DNA from: Cellulosimicrobium sp. Marseille-Q4280
GTDB taxonomy: Bacteria > Actinomycetota > Actinomycetes > Actinomycetales > Cellulomonadaceae
Length of the DNA: 64,000 nucleotides
Assembly: GCF_943181405.1 (NCBI RefSeq)
Contig: NZ_CALPBY010000001.1
Location: forward strand, 62,001-126,000
Direction of reading: 5' to 3'
The position numbers were made by a program, and so were the translations under genes. Below, one piece after another: positions 1 through 8,225 of the stretch. Positions within the stretch are counted from its first letter, which is position 1. Every line of letters begins with the position of its first letter. The notes below the pieces were generated by a model that made no database searches, was not told the origin of the DNA, and saw only the letters and a list, made by a program, of their open reading frames with translations.

Positions 1-1
1 G

Positions 2-1867
2 CAGATCGACCCCGATACCGACTGGCTGACCGCCGCGTGGGTGGGGCCGGACGCCGGCATGCCGGACCCCGAGCTCGGCCCGGCCAAGTACGAGACGGCG
101 ACGATCATCACGTCCGCCGGCAACCAGGGCTGGCCGTACTGCATGGGCAACCGCCAGCCGTACCGTGACCGGAGCAACGAGGACGCGAGCGTCCTCACCG
201 GCTGGTACGACTGCGACAACCCGAAGAACACGTCGCCGCGCAACACCGGTCTGGTCGACATCCCGCCGGTGCGCGACAACATGATCTGGTACTCGCCGAG
301 CGGCGGCGGCCCGGTCTTCCCGATCGGCGAGGACGGCATCCCGTCCTACGAGGACGACGAGGCCACCTACACGATCCCGTGGCTCCGCGGTGGCGGCCAG
401 GCCGTCATGTCCGGCCCGACGTACCGCACGTCGCAGGTCGACCCCGAGTCGGACGTCGCCTGGCCGTCGTACTGGGAGGGCAAGTGGTTCCTCGGTGACC
501 AGTCGAACTCGAACAACCGCACCGCGGTGACGGTCGACCCGGACGCCGTGGAGTCGCAGGGCGCCCCGGCGTTCATGGAGGACCTGCGCCAGATCCTCCC
601 GGGCGGTCGTGGTGACGACCTGGTGCAGAGCTGGATGGACGCGAAGTTCGGTCCCGACGGCGCGCTGTACCTGCTCGACTACGCGGGCGGCTTCTTCAGC
701 CTCGACCCGAACCAGAAGCTCGTGCGCGTCACGTACGACGGCGGGGCACCCACCCCGCTGCCGACCGCCACCGCGGCGAGCATCCAGGGCGACCCGCTGA
801 CGGTGGCCTTCACGGGCGCCCGCTCCGGCGGCGTGTCCTACCAGTGGGACTTCGGCGACGGCTCGACGTCGACCAAGGCGAACCCGCGGCACACCTACCC
901 GCGGGTGGGCGAGTACGAGGCGACGCTGACCGTCACGTACGCCGACGGCACCACGGAGACGGTCACGGCCGACGCGAGCACGACGTGCACGCTGCCGGAC
1001 GACCGCGAGACCGTCTTCTTCGGCGAGTTCGACTCCGGCGTCGCCAACGACGACCTGGGCGGCTGCACCATCGCCGACCTGTTCCAGGACGAGAAGGAGT
1101 GGGACACGCACCAGAAGTTCCTGCGCCACGTGAAGGCCGTCGCGAAGAGCCTCTTCGACGACAGCCGCATCACGGGCTCGGAGCGCAACGCTCTGGTGAA
1201 CGCGGCCGCGCGGTCGCAGATCGGCGTCGACCCGGGCGGGTACCGGACGATCTTCGACGGCACCCAGGAGTCGCTGTTCGACTGGAAGCAGGCGCCTGGC
1301 GGCAGGTTCGTGCTGCAGCCCGACGGGTCGCTCCGCTCGGAAGGCGGCCTGGGGATGCTCTGGTACGCGGCCGAGGAGCTCGGGGACTTCTCCGTGAAGC
1401 TCCTGTACCGCGACATCTCGGAGGGGAACACCTTCGCGAACAGCGGTGTCTTCACCCGGTTCCCGAACCCTGACGCCCCCGGCGACGTCGAGTGCGCCGA
1501 GGGTCAGTCCCCGGCGTGGGTCGCGATCTCGTGCGGTCACGAGATCCAGATCTACGACGGCACGACGGGCGAGCCGCAGAAGACCGGCTCGGTCTACAAC
1601 TTCGACCCGGTCGGTCTCGACACCCCGGGGCTGAAGCCGAAGGGCGAGTGGAACGAGTACGAGATCCGGGTGGTCGGCCAGCAGTACACGATCATCCGCA
1701 ACGGCGAGGTCATCAACGAGTTCGAGAACTCGCCCGGCCAGGAGTCGTCGCGCGCGGGCGACCCGCCGACCGACCTGCGTCAGTTCGAGCGCGGGTTCAT
1801 CGGGCTGCAGAACCACGGGAACGCGGACCTCATCGAGTTCCGTGACGTCCGGGTGGCCGACCTGTAG
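2..1867 (+). CDS. PQQ-dependent sugar dehydrogenase-like protein with PKD and DUF1080-like domains (5' partial)
   Basis: The reading frame is open from the first bases of the window, so the N terminus lies upstream. The visible 5' part is glucose/sorbosone dehydrogenase-like beta-propeller sequence (for example WMDAKFGPDGALYLLDYAGG and the NQGWPYCMGN stretch), a fold that oxidises sugars with PQQ in the exported compartment. A PKD domain follows (motif YQWDFGDGS, about residues 255-320), then an unnamed Cys-containing module of about 75 residues (about 320-405), then a DUF1080/3-keto-disaccharide hydrolase-like lectin fold to the C terminus (GMLWYAAEELGDFSVKLLYR, WNEYEIRVVG). The multidomain order suggests a large secreted carbohydrate-active protein. 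The unnamed module recurs at the C terminus of the next gene. The substrate is not evident. Confidence 0.85.
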   Translation, partial: QIDPDTDWLTAAWVGPDAGMPDPELGPAKYETATIITSAGNQGWPYCMGNRQPYRDRSNEDASVLTGWYDCDNPKNTSPRNTGLVDIPPVRDNMIWYSPSGGGPVFPIGEDGIPSYEDDEATYTIPWLRGGGQAVMSGPTYRTSQVDPESDVAWPSYWEGKWFLGDQSNSNNRTAVTVDPDAVESQGAPAFMEDLRQILPGGRGDDLVQSWMDAKFGPDGALYLLDYAGGFFSLDPNQKLVRVTYDGGAPTPLPTATAASIQGDPLTVAFTGARSGGVSYQWDFGDGSTSTKANPRHTYPRVGEYEATLTVTYADGTTETVTADASTTCTLPDDRETVFFGEFDSGVANDDLGGCTIADLFQDEKEWDTHQKFLRHVKAVAKSLFDDSRITGSERNALVNAAARSQIGVDPGGYRTIFDGTQESLFDWKQAPGGRFVLQPDGSLRSEGGLGMLWYAAEELGDFSVKLLYRDISEGNTFANSGVFTRFPNPDAPGDVECAEGQSPAWVAISCGHEIQIYDGTTGEPQKTGSVYNFDPVGLDTPGLKPKGEWNEYEIRVVGQQYTIIRNGEVINEFENSPGQESSRAGDPPTDLRQFERGFIGLQNHGNADLIEFRDVRVADL

Positions 1868-1901
1868 CACCCACCGGGCCGCCCGCGCGGCGCAGCGGCT
1901 T

Positions 1902-1920
1902 CCCGGGGCGCCGCCCCGGG
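1902..1920 (+). terminator. Hairpin between the two secreted-protein genes
   Basis: A perfect 8-bp GC stem (CCCGGGGC / GCCCCGGG) with a 3-nt loop begins 35 nt after the stop codon and is followed by GTTCTTCC, a short T-rich stretch. This fits an intrinsic terminator, though the U-tract is interrupted. Confidence 0.5.
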
Positions 1921-1974
1921 GTTCTTCCGTACGACCGACCTGAACCACCGCACATCGACGAGGAGTGCACCCCC

Positions 1975-4446
1975 ATGGAACGACACAGCGCGAGAGCGCG
2001 CGGCACCCAGCGGCTCGTAGCCGCCGTGGTCGCCGGCCTCACCGCCGCGACGGTCATCTCCGTCGCCCCGGCGACGGCGAGCCCCCTGCCGGCGGCCCTG
2101 CCGTCGGTCACCCAGCCGGCGGACGCCGAGGCCACCCAGGCCGTCGTCGCCGCCGAGCAGGTGCTGACCTGGACCGGCGACAACAGCGTCAGCGACTACA
2201 AGACCTTCCCCGCCACGGCGACCGCCGGTCCCGCGACGATCGTGTTCGAGAACAGCATCGCGACCGGCAGCACGTTCGGCATGAGCCACACGCTGACGTT
2301 CGACACCTCGACGCCGGGCTACAACCACGACGTCGACCTCAACATCCTCGCGAGCCCGTTCGACGCGAACGGAGGCCTGCACGAGGCCGAGGTCGTGCTC
2401 ACCGAGGGCACGTACCGCTACTTCTGCGCGATCCCCGGTCACGGCGAGATGTGGGGCGAGCTCGTCGTCACGGGTGACGGTGGGGGCGGCGACGACACGA
2501 CCGCGCCCTCGGTCACCGCGCAGGTGACGGGCGAGCAGGACGGCGACGGCGCGTACGTCGGCGGCGCGACGGTCACGCTCGCCGCGACCGACGACGACTC
2601 CGGCGTCGCGGGCGTCGAGTACGACCTCGACGGCGCGGGCTGGCAGGCCTACGACGAGCCGTTCGTCGTCGACGCGGTCGGGGCGCACACGCTCCAGTTC
2701 CGCGCGACGGACGCCGCGGGCAACACGTCCGAGGCGCAGACGGCGGAGTTCACCGTCGTCGAGGGCGAGGAGCCGGTCGAGGACACGACCGCCCCGGTCG
2801 TCGAGCCGATGGTCATGGGCGAGCAGGACGAGGACGGCGCGTACGTCGGCTCGGCCGCCTTCATGCTCCACGCCACCGACGAGGAGGGCGGCTCGGGCGT
2901 CGCGTCGATCGAGTACGCGGTCGACGGCACCTGGCTGCCGTACACGACGACCGTGCAGTTCACCGAGCCCGGCGAGTACGCGGTGCAGTACCGCGCGACG
3001 GACGAGGCGGGCAACGTCTCGGAGGTCGGCACGTCGACGTTCACCGTCGTCGCGGACGGCGGAGGCGAGGACACCACGGCCCCGACCGTGACGGCCGAGG
3101 TCACGGGCGACCTGGACGACAACGGCGCGTTCGTCGGGTCGGCGACCGCGACGCTCACCGCGACCGACGACGCGTCCGGCGTCGAGACCGTCGAGTACGA
3201 CCTCGACGGCGCGGGCTGGACCGAGTACACCGAGCCGGTCGTCGTCGACGAGCCCGGCGAGCACACGCTCGTCTACCGGGCGACCGACGTCGCGGGCAAC
3301 GTCTCCGAGGAGACGGTCACGGAGTTCACCGTCGTCGCCGAGGGCGGCGGCGAGGACACCACCGCGCCGACGGTCGCCACCGAGCTCAGCGGCACGCAGG
3401 ACGACGACGGCGCCTACGTGGGCTCCGCGTCCGTCATGATCACCGCCACCGACGACGGGGGCGTCGCGTCCGTCGAGTACGACCTCGACGGCGCAGGCTG
3501 GGCCCCGTACACCGAGGCCGTCGTGGTCGACGAGCCCGGTCAGCACACGCTCGCCTACCGCGCGACCGACGAGGCGGGCAACGTCTCCGAGGCCGGCACG
3601 GTGACCTTCGTGGTCGTGGCGGGCGACGGGAGCGACACGGTGGCGCCCGAGGTCGACCACCGCGTCTACGGCCAGCAGAACGATGCCGGCGAGTACGTCG
3701 GTCCCGCGTTCGTCCGACTGCGCGGGACCGACGCCGGCTCCGGCGTCGCGTCGATCGAGTACCAGGTCGACGGCGGCGAGTGGACCCCGTACGCGAAGCA
3801 GATCTCGCTGCGCGCCCCGGGCGAGCACGTGGTCACCTACCGCGCGACGGACGTCGCGGGCAACGTGTCCGCGCCGGTGAGCGTCACCGTCGTCATCGAG
3901 GGCGGAGAGCCCGGCGGCGAGGGGCCCGAGGTCACCGCGGGCATCGGCGGCAGCCGCAACCGCGACGGCGCGTTCGTCGGTCGTGCGACCGTGACGCTCA
4001 CCGCCGTGGACGAGGAGTCGGGCGTCGACCGCACCGAGTTCCAGGTCGACGGCGGCACGTGGCAGCGCTACGCCGCACCGTTCGTCGTCGCGGCGGACGG
4101 CGAGCACGTCGTGCGCTACCGGGCGGTCAACGGCGCCGGCGAGACGTCGCAGACGGGCGAGGTGACCTTCACGGTCGTCCAGCTGCTGCGCGACCGCTGC
4201 CCCGGCTCGGACGTGCGGCCGACCGTCGTCATCGACGGCAACGACAGCACCGTCGGGAACTTCGACGACGGCGAGGGCTGCACCGTCAACGACCACATCG
4301 CCGAGGACGACGAGTACCCGACGCACCGCGAGTTCGTCCGCCACGTCCGCGAGGTCACCCGTGACCTCGTCGACGAGGGCGTGCTCATCGGCGCCGAGCG
4401 GCAGCTGATCATCGCTGCGGCAGAGCTGTCGGACATCGGTCGCTGA
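1975..4446 (+). CDS. Secreted cupredoxin with six Ig-like (OmpL47-type) repeats
   Basis: 823 residues. An Arg-rich n-region and a hydrophobic core (about residues 15-32) ending ATASPLPA form a signal peptide. Residues about 62-165 are a plastocyanin-like cupredoxin: GMSHTLTF supplies His105 and YFCAIPGHGEMW supplies Cys151, His156 and Met159, a complete type-1 copper ligand set. Six tandem repeats of about 92 residues follow, each with DTTAP, a YVG/FVG strand, IEY.VDG and YRATD.AGN motifs, as in OmpL47/Ig-like surface proteins. The last about 80 residues match the unnamed module of the preceding gene. A GAGGAG Shine-Dalgarno sits about 9 nt before the ATG. Role inferred: extracellular electron carrier or surface copper protein working with the upstream dehydrogenase. 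Many secreted redox and sugar-dehydrogenase proteins of actinomycetes combine these modules, but the partner is not proven. Confidence 0.85.
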   Translation: MERHSARARGTQRLVAAVVAGLTAATVISVAPATASPLPAALPSVTQPADAEATQAVVAAEQVLTWTGDNSVSDYKTFPATATAGPATIVFENSIATGSTFGMSHTLTFDTSTPGYNHDVDLNILASPFDANGGLHEAEVVLTEGTYRYFCAIPGHGEMWGELVVTGDGGGGDDTTAPSVTAQVTGEQDGDGAYVGGATVTLAATDDDSGVAGVEYDLDGAGWQAYDEPFVVDAVGAHTLQFRATDAAGNTSEAQTAEFTVVEGEEPVEDTTAPVVEPMVMGEQDEDGAYVGSAAFMLHATDEEGGSGVASIEYAVDGTWLPYTTTVQFTEPGEYAVQYRATDEAGNVSEVGTSTFTVVADGGGEDTTAPTVTAEVTGDLDDNGAFVGSATATLTATDDASGVETVEYDLDGAGWTEYTEPVVVDEPGEHTLVYRATDVAGNVSEETVTEFTVVAEGGGEDTTAPTVATELSGTQDDDGAYVGSASVMITATDDGGVASVEYDLDGAGWAPYTEAVVVDEPGQHTLAYRATDEAGNVSEAGTVTFVVVAGDGSDTVAPEVDHRVYGQQNDAGEYVGPAFVRLRGTDAGSGVASIEYQVDGGEWTPYAKQISLRAPGEHVVTYRATDVAGNVSAPVSVTVVIEGGEPGGEGPEVTAGIGGSRNRDGAFVGRATVTLTAVDEESGVDRTEFQVDGGTWQRYAAPFVVAADGEHVVRYRAVNGAGETSQTGEVTFTVVQLLRDRCPGSDVRPTVVIDGNDSTVGNFDDGEGCTVNDHIAEDDEYPTHREFVRHVREVTRDLVDEGVLIGAERQLIIAAAELSDIGR

Positions 4447-4512
4447 GGCGCTGAGGCGCTGACGCGTCGAGGGCTGAGGTCCTGAGGCGCTGACGCGACA
4501 CGGCACGGAACG

Positions 4513-4544
4513 GCGGGCCGCGCCCCCTCGGGGGCGCGGCCCGC
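4513..4544 (+). terminator. Strong GC hairpin terminator
   Basis: A perfect 15-bp inverted repeat (left arm 4513-4527, right arm 4530-4544) with only two unpaired bases between arms lies 67 nt after the cupredoxin stop. No U-tract follows, which is usual for actinobacterial terminators. It closes the secreted-protein unit. Confidence 0.7.
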
Positions 4545-4603
4545 TGCTGCGTGGTCGCGGACCGGTGCGTCGTGCGCGGCGAGGCCGCGCTCGTGCGCCG
4601 AAC

Positions 4604-4648
4604 ACGACCTGAAGGTCGTCAAGAGCTCGATAACGACCGTGAGGTCGT
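4604..4648. promoter_or_regulatory. Two copies of a 16-bp palindrome upstream of the NERD-helicase gene
   Basis: ACGACCTGAAGGTCGT (4604-4619) and ACGACCGTGAGGTCGT (4633-4648) have identical 6-bp arms, ACGACC and GGTCGT, around different 4-bp centres, with starts 29 bp apart. A weaker version, CGACCACGGTCG, lies at 4674-4685. Arms conserved while the centres differ is what a dimeric repressor operator looks like. The regulator is unknown. Confidence 0.4.
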
Positions 4649-4698
4649 GGTCGACGGCGCGTGGTGTCGTTCTCGACCACGGTCGCGGGTGAATTCTC

Positions 4699-6432
4699 AT
4701 GACCGCGGCGACGATCTCGCCCGGCGCACGTGACGTCGTCGGGCACGTGCGGTACGAACGGGTCATGCCGCGTGCGTACCCGCCCGAGCCGACGTTCCCC
4801 GACGACGGCGGGGCCGAGCGTGCCGTGTGGGAGGCGCTCGTCGACCAGCTGCCCGACGACGCTGTCGTCGTCCACGGGCTGCACCTCCAGGAGGAGGAGC
4901 ACGAGTACGAGATCGACGTGCTCGTCGTCTGGCCCGGGGTCGGGCTGGCAGCGGTCGAGGTGAAGGGCGGGCACGTCGACCGGGTCGACGGCGCCTGGTA
5001 CCAGGGCAGCGGAGAGCGGCGCCATCGGATCGACCCGCTGCGCCAGGTGCAGGGCGCGCGGCACGCGCTGCAGGCGCTCCTGGGTCGTCGGGACCTCTGG
5101 GCGGGGGAGGCGCGCACCGCGCACCTCGTGGCCCTGCCGCACCGGTACGTGCCGGCCGACTGGTCCGCGCTCGACCTGCCGCGCGACATGCTCGTCGACC
5201 GCGGCGACCTGGAGCGGCCGTTCGGTGTGGCGGAGCGCGTCAAGCACGCGATCGAGCGCCACGGTCAGGGGCACGCGCCGCTCGCGCCCGACGACGTCCC
5301 CGACCTCGTCGAGTCGCTCGCCGGTGGCTTCCCGAGCCAGGCGGAACATCTCGCGCTCGCGGCGCAGCACGAGACGCGGCTCGAGCAGATGACGCGCGAC
5401 CAGTCGCGCACGCTCGACGCGCTCTCGGGCGTGCGTCGGATGCGCGTCGTGGGCGGCGCGGGGTCCGGCAAGACATGGCTCGCCCTCGAGCAGGCACGGC
5501 GTCGGGCGCGATCGGGGGAGCGCGTAGCGCTCCTGTGCTACTCGCGCGGCCTCGGCCGGTACTTCGAGCGGGTCGTCGAGCAGTGGCCGGCGCGTGACCG
5601 GCCCGCCTACGTCGGCCTGTTCCACGACCTGCCGCTCGCCTGGGGTGCGGAGCCCGGCGCCGACGACGACCCGGACTACTGGGAGCGGCGGCTGCCGCTC
5701 GCGCTCGGGGAGCTCGCGGACGGGCGCGGGCCGGGCGAGCTGTTCGACGCGGTCGTGGTCGACGAGGCGCAGGACTTCGGCGACCTGTGGTGGCCGTCGC
5801 TGCTCCGCTGCCTGCGCGACCAGGACGGCGGCGGGCTGTACGTCTTCATGGACGACGCGCAGCGCGTCTTCCCCCGCGAGGGTCGTGTCCCGCTCGAGCT
5901 CGTGCCCGTGACGCTGCACGAGAACCTGCGCTCGACGAAGCAGATCGCCCAGGTGTTCGGGGCGCTCTCGCCGGAGCGCATCACGCCGCGCGGGATGGAG
6001 GGGCCGCCCGTCCGGGTCGTCGACGTGCCCGCGACCGACGCCGTCGGCGCCGCCGATGACGCCGTGGAGGCCCTGCTCGACGAAGGCTGGGAGATCGGAC
6101 AGGTCGCGCTGCTCGCGACCGGGCGCCGGCATCCGCAGCAGGTGAACGAGGTCCAGGCCGGCGGTCATGCTGCCTACTGGGACGCGTTCTTCGCCGAGGA
6201 CGACGTGTTCTACGGGCACGTGCTCGGGTTCAAGGGCCTTGAGCGGCCGGTCGTCGTGCTGGCGGTCAACGGCGTGCGGGACGAGTCGAGGGCGCGCGAG
6301 ATGCTCTACACCGGGCTCTCGCGCGCGAGGTCGCTGCTCGTCGTCGTGGGCGACCGGTCCTGGATCGAGCGCGTCGGCGGCGAGGCGGTGCGGCGTCGGC
6401 TCGAGCGGGCGGACGGGTGGGTCCCGGGCTGA
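4699..6432 (+). CDS. NERD-domain nuclease fused to a UvrD-like superfamily 1 helicase
   Basis: 577 residues from the first ATG. A second in-frame ATG at 4765 (MPRAYPPEP) matches the usual N terminus of this family better, so the true product may be 555 residues; neither start has a strong ribosome site. Residues about 35-150 form the NERD domain, with the nuclease-like EIDVLVV and AAVEVKGG motifs. The helicase follows: Walker A GGAGSGKT near residue 255, Walker B VVVDEAQDF near 353, and C-terminal VLGFKGLERPVVVL and EMLYTGLSRARSLLVVVGD. NERD-helicases are thought to process DNA ends and are often found beside defence genes, but a specific role is not known here. Two palindromes precede the gene. 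Confidence 0.85.
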   Translation: MTAATISPGARDVVGHVRYERVMPRAYPPEPTFPDDGGAERAVWEALVDQLPDDAVVVHGLHLQEEEHEYEIDVLVVWPGVGLAAVEVKGGHVDRVDGAWYQGSGERRHRIDPLRQVQGARHALQALLGRRDLWAGEARTAHLVALPHRYVPADWSALDLPRDMLVDRGDLERPFGVAERVKHAIERHGQGHAPLAPDDVPDLVESLAGGFPSQAEHLALAAQHETRLEQMTRDQSRTLDALSGVRRMRVVGGAGSGKTWLALEQARRRARSGERVALLCYSRGLGRYFERVVEQWPARDRPAYVGLFHDLPLAWGAEPGADDDPDYWERRLPLALGELADGRGPGELFDAVVVDEAQDFGDLWWPSLLRCLRDQDGGGLYVFMDDAQRVFPREGRVPLELVPVTLHENLRSTKQIAQVFGALSPERITPRGMEGPPVRVVDVPATDAVGAADDAVEALLDEGWEIGQVALLATGRRHPQQVNEVQAGGHAAYWDAFFAEDDVFYGHVLGFKGLERPVVVLAVNGVRDESRAREMLYTGLSRARSLLVVVGDRSWIERVGGEAVRRRLERADGWVPG

Positions 6433-6498
6433 CCCGGTGAACGGCTCCGTGGACGGCCCGGCGGACGGCGGGTGGGACCGCCGTGGAAGGGTGGTGGC

Positions 6499-7020
6499 AT
6501 GACGACCGTCGCCCAGCTCCGCAAGGCCGCGCTCACGCTGCCCGAGACCGTCGAGAAGCCGCACTTCGGGATGGTCGCGTTCCGGGTCCACGACAGGGGG
6601 TTCGTGTCGGTGACGACGGACGACGTCGTCCAGCTCCACCTCTCGGCCGACGACGTCGAGCGGCTGCTCGCCGAGCACCCCGGTGCGTCGCGGCTGACCC
6701 GGGGCGATTCCCTGCTCGGGGCTCGCGTACCGCTCGCCGAGGTGGACGGGCAGCAGCTCAACCACTGGGTACGCCGAGCGTGGCTGCACCGGGCGCCGAA
6801 ACGCCTCGCGGCGACGGTCGCGGCGGGGGACGCGGCCAAGCCGGGGCAGGTCGGGGACCTTCCCGCGTCCATCGGTGGCCCGGCCACGCGCGCGCTCGCA
6901 GGCGCGGGTCTCACGTCGCTGTCCGACGTCGCGCGGCTGAGCGACGCGGAGCTGCTGGCTCTGCACGGGGTCGGGCCCAAGGCGGTGCGGCTGCTGCGCG
7001 AGGCGCTCGCGGGAGTCTGA
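6499..7020 (+). CDS. MmcQ/YjbR-like DNA-binding protein with C-terminal helix-hairpin-helix
   Basis: 173 residues from the ATG at 6499, chosen because it follows GGAAGGGTGG and begins the family sequence MTTVAQLRKAALTLPETVE. Residues 1-105 are the MmcQ/YjbR fold (LPETVEKPHFGMVAFRV, then RRAWLHRAPKR). The last 50 residues add a helix-hairpin-helix motif (LSDAELLALHGVGPKAVRLLR), a non-specific DNA-binding unit also seen in DNA repair proteins. The fused HhH is less common than the plain MmcQ form. The gene follows the NERD-helicase by 66 nt on the same strand and could be co-transcribed. Molecular function unknown. Confidence 0.8.
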   Translation: MTTVAQLRKAALTLPETVEKPHFGMVAFRVHDRGFVSVTTDDVVQLHLSADDVERLLAEHPGASRLTRGDSLLGARVPLAEVDGQQLNHWVRRAWLHRAPKRLAATVAAGDAAKPGQVGDLPASIGGPATRALAGAGLTSLSDVARLSDAELLALHGVGPKAVRLLREALAGV

Positions 7021-7125
7021 CGTGGATCTTGACGGCGATGACCATGGCGACCCTCCGCCCCAGAAGCCTCAAGAATTTGGCACCGTTGCCAAGTTGTTGG
7101 CATCAGCGGCGAGATCTCTTCGGCG

Positions 7126-7605
7126 TCACCAGGGGCCGACGAGCGGGATGAAGCGTTCCATCGCAGCGACAACTGATCGTGCGTCCTCGAGTCCCTCTCG
7201 CGCCTGGTTACTCGTGACGGGCTGGCTGTCGAGGTCGGGGTACTCGGAGTCATGACGGCGCAGTCGAAGCTCTCGGAACCTTCGGACGACGGTTCGGCCG
7301 TCGGGCCCGAGCTGAGCCTCGAGGACGTCCTGGACGACGCGGTGTCCTCCGCGCGCCGTCGGCCGCAGACCCTGCGTGGCGAGAACGGCGACCATCGACT
7401 TGCGCGCTGCGTCGTACAGCATGGTGAACGCGCCGGCAGGATCGACGTCCACGACGAGTGCTGCCGTCCGGAGGTGCTGCTCGGCCTGTTCGACGAGCAG
7501 CGCGGCGTGCTCGGTGGACGGGTGCACCGTCTGGAGCCGGCGCTGTTCGATGGCCGTTGCGACCACCCGCTCGCCCGTCGTCCACCGACCCCGAGAATCA
7601 GGCAT
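7126..7605 (-). CDS. HEPN-domain protein (putative toxin of a HEPN/nucleotidyltransferase pair)
   Basis: 159 residues, alpha-helical. The segment LRLRRHDSEYPD resembles the R...H..EYP active-site region of SAV_6107-type HEPN proteins, many of which are RNases. The start ATG overlaps the end of the upstream nucleotidyltransferase gene by 8 nt, so the two are translationally coupled. In known HEPN-MNT modules the HEPN protein is the RNase toxin and the MNT partner neutralises it by nucleotidylation. That assignment is by family and gene order, not by tested activity. Only weak motif evidence separates active from inactive HEPN here. Confidence 0.65.
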   Translation of the reverse strand: MPDSRGRWTTGERVVATAIEQRRLQTVHPSTEHAALLVEQAEQHLRTAALVVDVDPAGAFTMLYDAARKSMVAVLATQGLRPTARGGHRVVQDVLEAQLGPDGRTVVRRFRELRLRRHDSEYPDLDSQPVTSNQAREGLEDARSVVAAMERFIPLVGPW

Positions 7606-8194
7606 CGTCGCCTCCGGAGGGGACGATCACGTCGACCGTCGCGCCATCGAGCACCGTGCGCTTGAAGCTGCTCGTGTCCTTCGCCCAGTCGTCGGCGCGT
7701 ACGCGTCGGACGTTCACCTCGCGGTGCAGTCGGCGTTCGGACTCCTCGACGGCGTCCGCCAGCTCGTCGCGGTCGGGGTCGCCCACGACGAGGAGGTCGA
7801 TATCGGCTGGCACCGGTCCCGGCTGCTCCTCGTAGCGAGCCGCCCACGACCCGTAGATGAACGCCTGCGTGATGCCTGCCACGCCGGTGAGCTCGTCGCG
7901 CAGGACGGCGAGCGGACCGAAGGTCACGGCGAGCAGCTCGACGAGCGGGCGGTAGACGACCGAGTCGGTGAGCACCCGGACAAGGCGCGTGTTGCCGCGC
8001 TTCGTGGTGTGTACCAGTCCGGCGTCCTCGAGACGCGAGACCTCCCGCGTCACTGTCGGAGCCGAGGTGTCGACCGACTCGGCGATCTCGGAGATGCTCT
8101 GCTCCCGGTCCGGCGCGAGGAGGATATGGGCGAGGATCTCGCCCTGCGTCCGCGACCGCAGCAGGGGGAGCAATAGCGGCGACGAAACTTTCAT
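7598..8194 (-). CDS. Winged-HTH regulator fused to a minimal nucleotidyltransferase (MNT)
   Basis: 198 residues. Residues about 10-80 form a winged helix with HTH ISEIAESVDTSAPTVTREVS followed by wing KRGNTRLVRV. Residues about 100-198 are a nucleotidyltransferase: FIYGSWAARY (the GS...R nucleotide-binding loop) and PADIDLLVVGD, which carries the metal-binding D.D pair. The fusion suggests an antitoxin that both represses its own promoter and modifies the HEPN toxin encoded downstream. The ATG lies at the edge of a dyad shared with the divergent hipA gene, only 24 bp away, and a good promoter (TTGTTG, 18 bp, TAGCCT) puts the transcription start on or next to this ATG, which implies a leaderless mRNA. 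Confidence 0.75.
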   Translation of the reverse strand: MKVSSPLLLPLLRSRTQGEILAHILLAPDREQSISEIAESVDTSAPTVTREVSRLEDAGLVHTTKRGNTRLVRVLTDSVVYRPLVELLAVTFGPLAVLRDELTGVAGITQAFIYGSWAARYEEQPGPVPADIDLLVVGDPDRDELADAVEESERRLHREVNVRRVRADDWAKDTSSFKRTVLDGATVDVIVPSGGDDA

Positions 8195-8225
8195 AAAACA
8201 GAGGCTAGCGGTCGTCTTATGAAAG
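8188..8225. promoter_or_regulatory. Dyad containing both divergent start codons (operator and overlapping promoters)
   Basis: CTTTCATAA (8188-8196) and TTATGAAAG (8217-8225) are perfect 9-bp inverted repeats; the ATG of the leftward gene and the ATG of hipA sit inside the arms, and GCTAGC lies exactly at the centre. Leftward promoter: -35 TTGTTG (complement of 8226-8231), 18-bp spacer, -10 TAGCCT (8207 down to 8202), start near 8194. The mirror position for hipA carries only TAGCGG as a -10-like element. A repressor bound here would block both promoters; the winged-HTH/MNT protein is the obvious candidate. Confidence 0.55.

Noticed and set aside
1780-6966. A 1728-codon open frame on the minus strand
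   Set aside because: It is antisense to the cupredoxin, NERD-helicase and YjbR genes. Its sequence is Arg/Asp/Val-rich with endless HDHR-type repeats, the usual shadow of GC-rich codons, with no domain.
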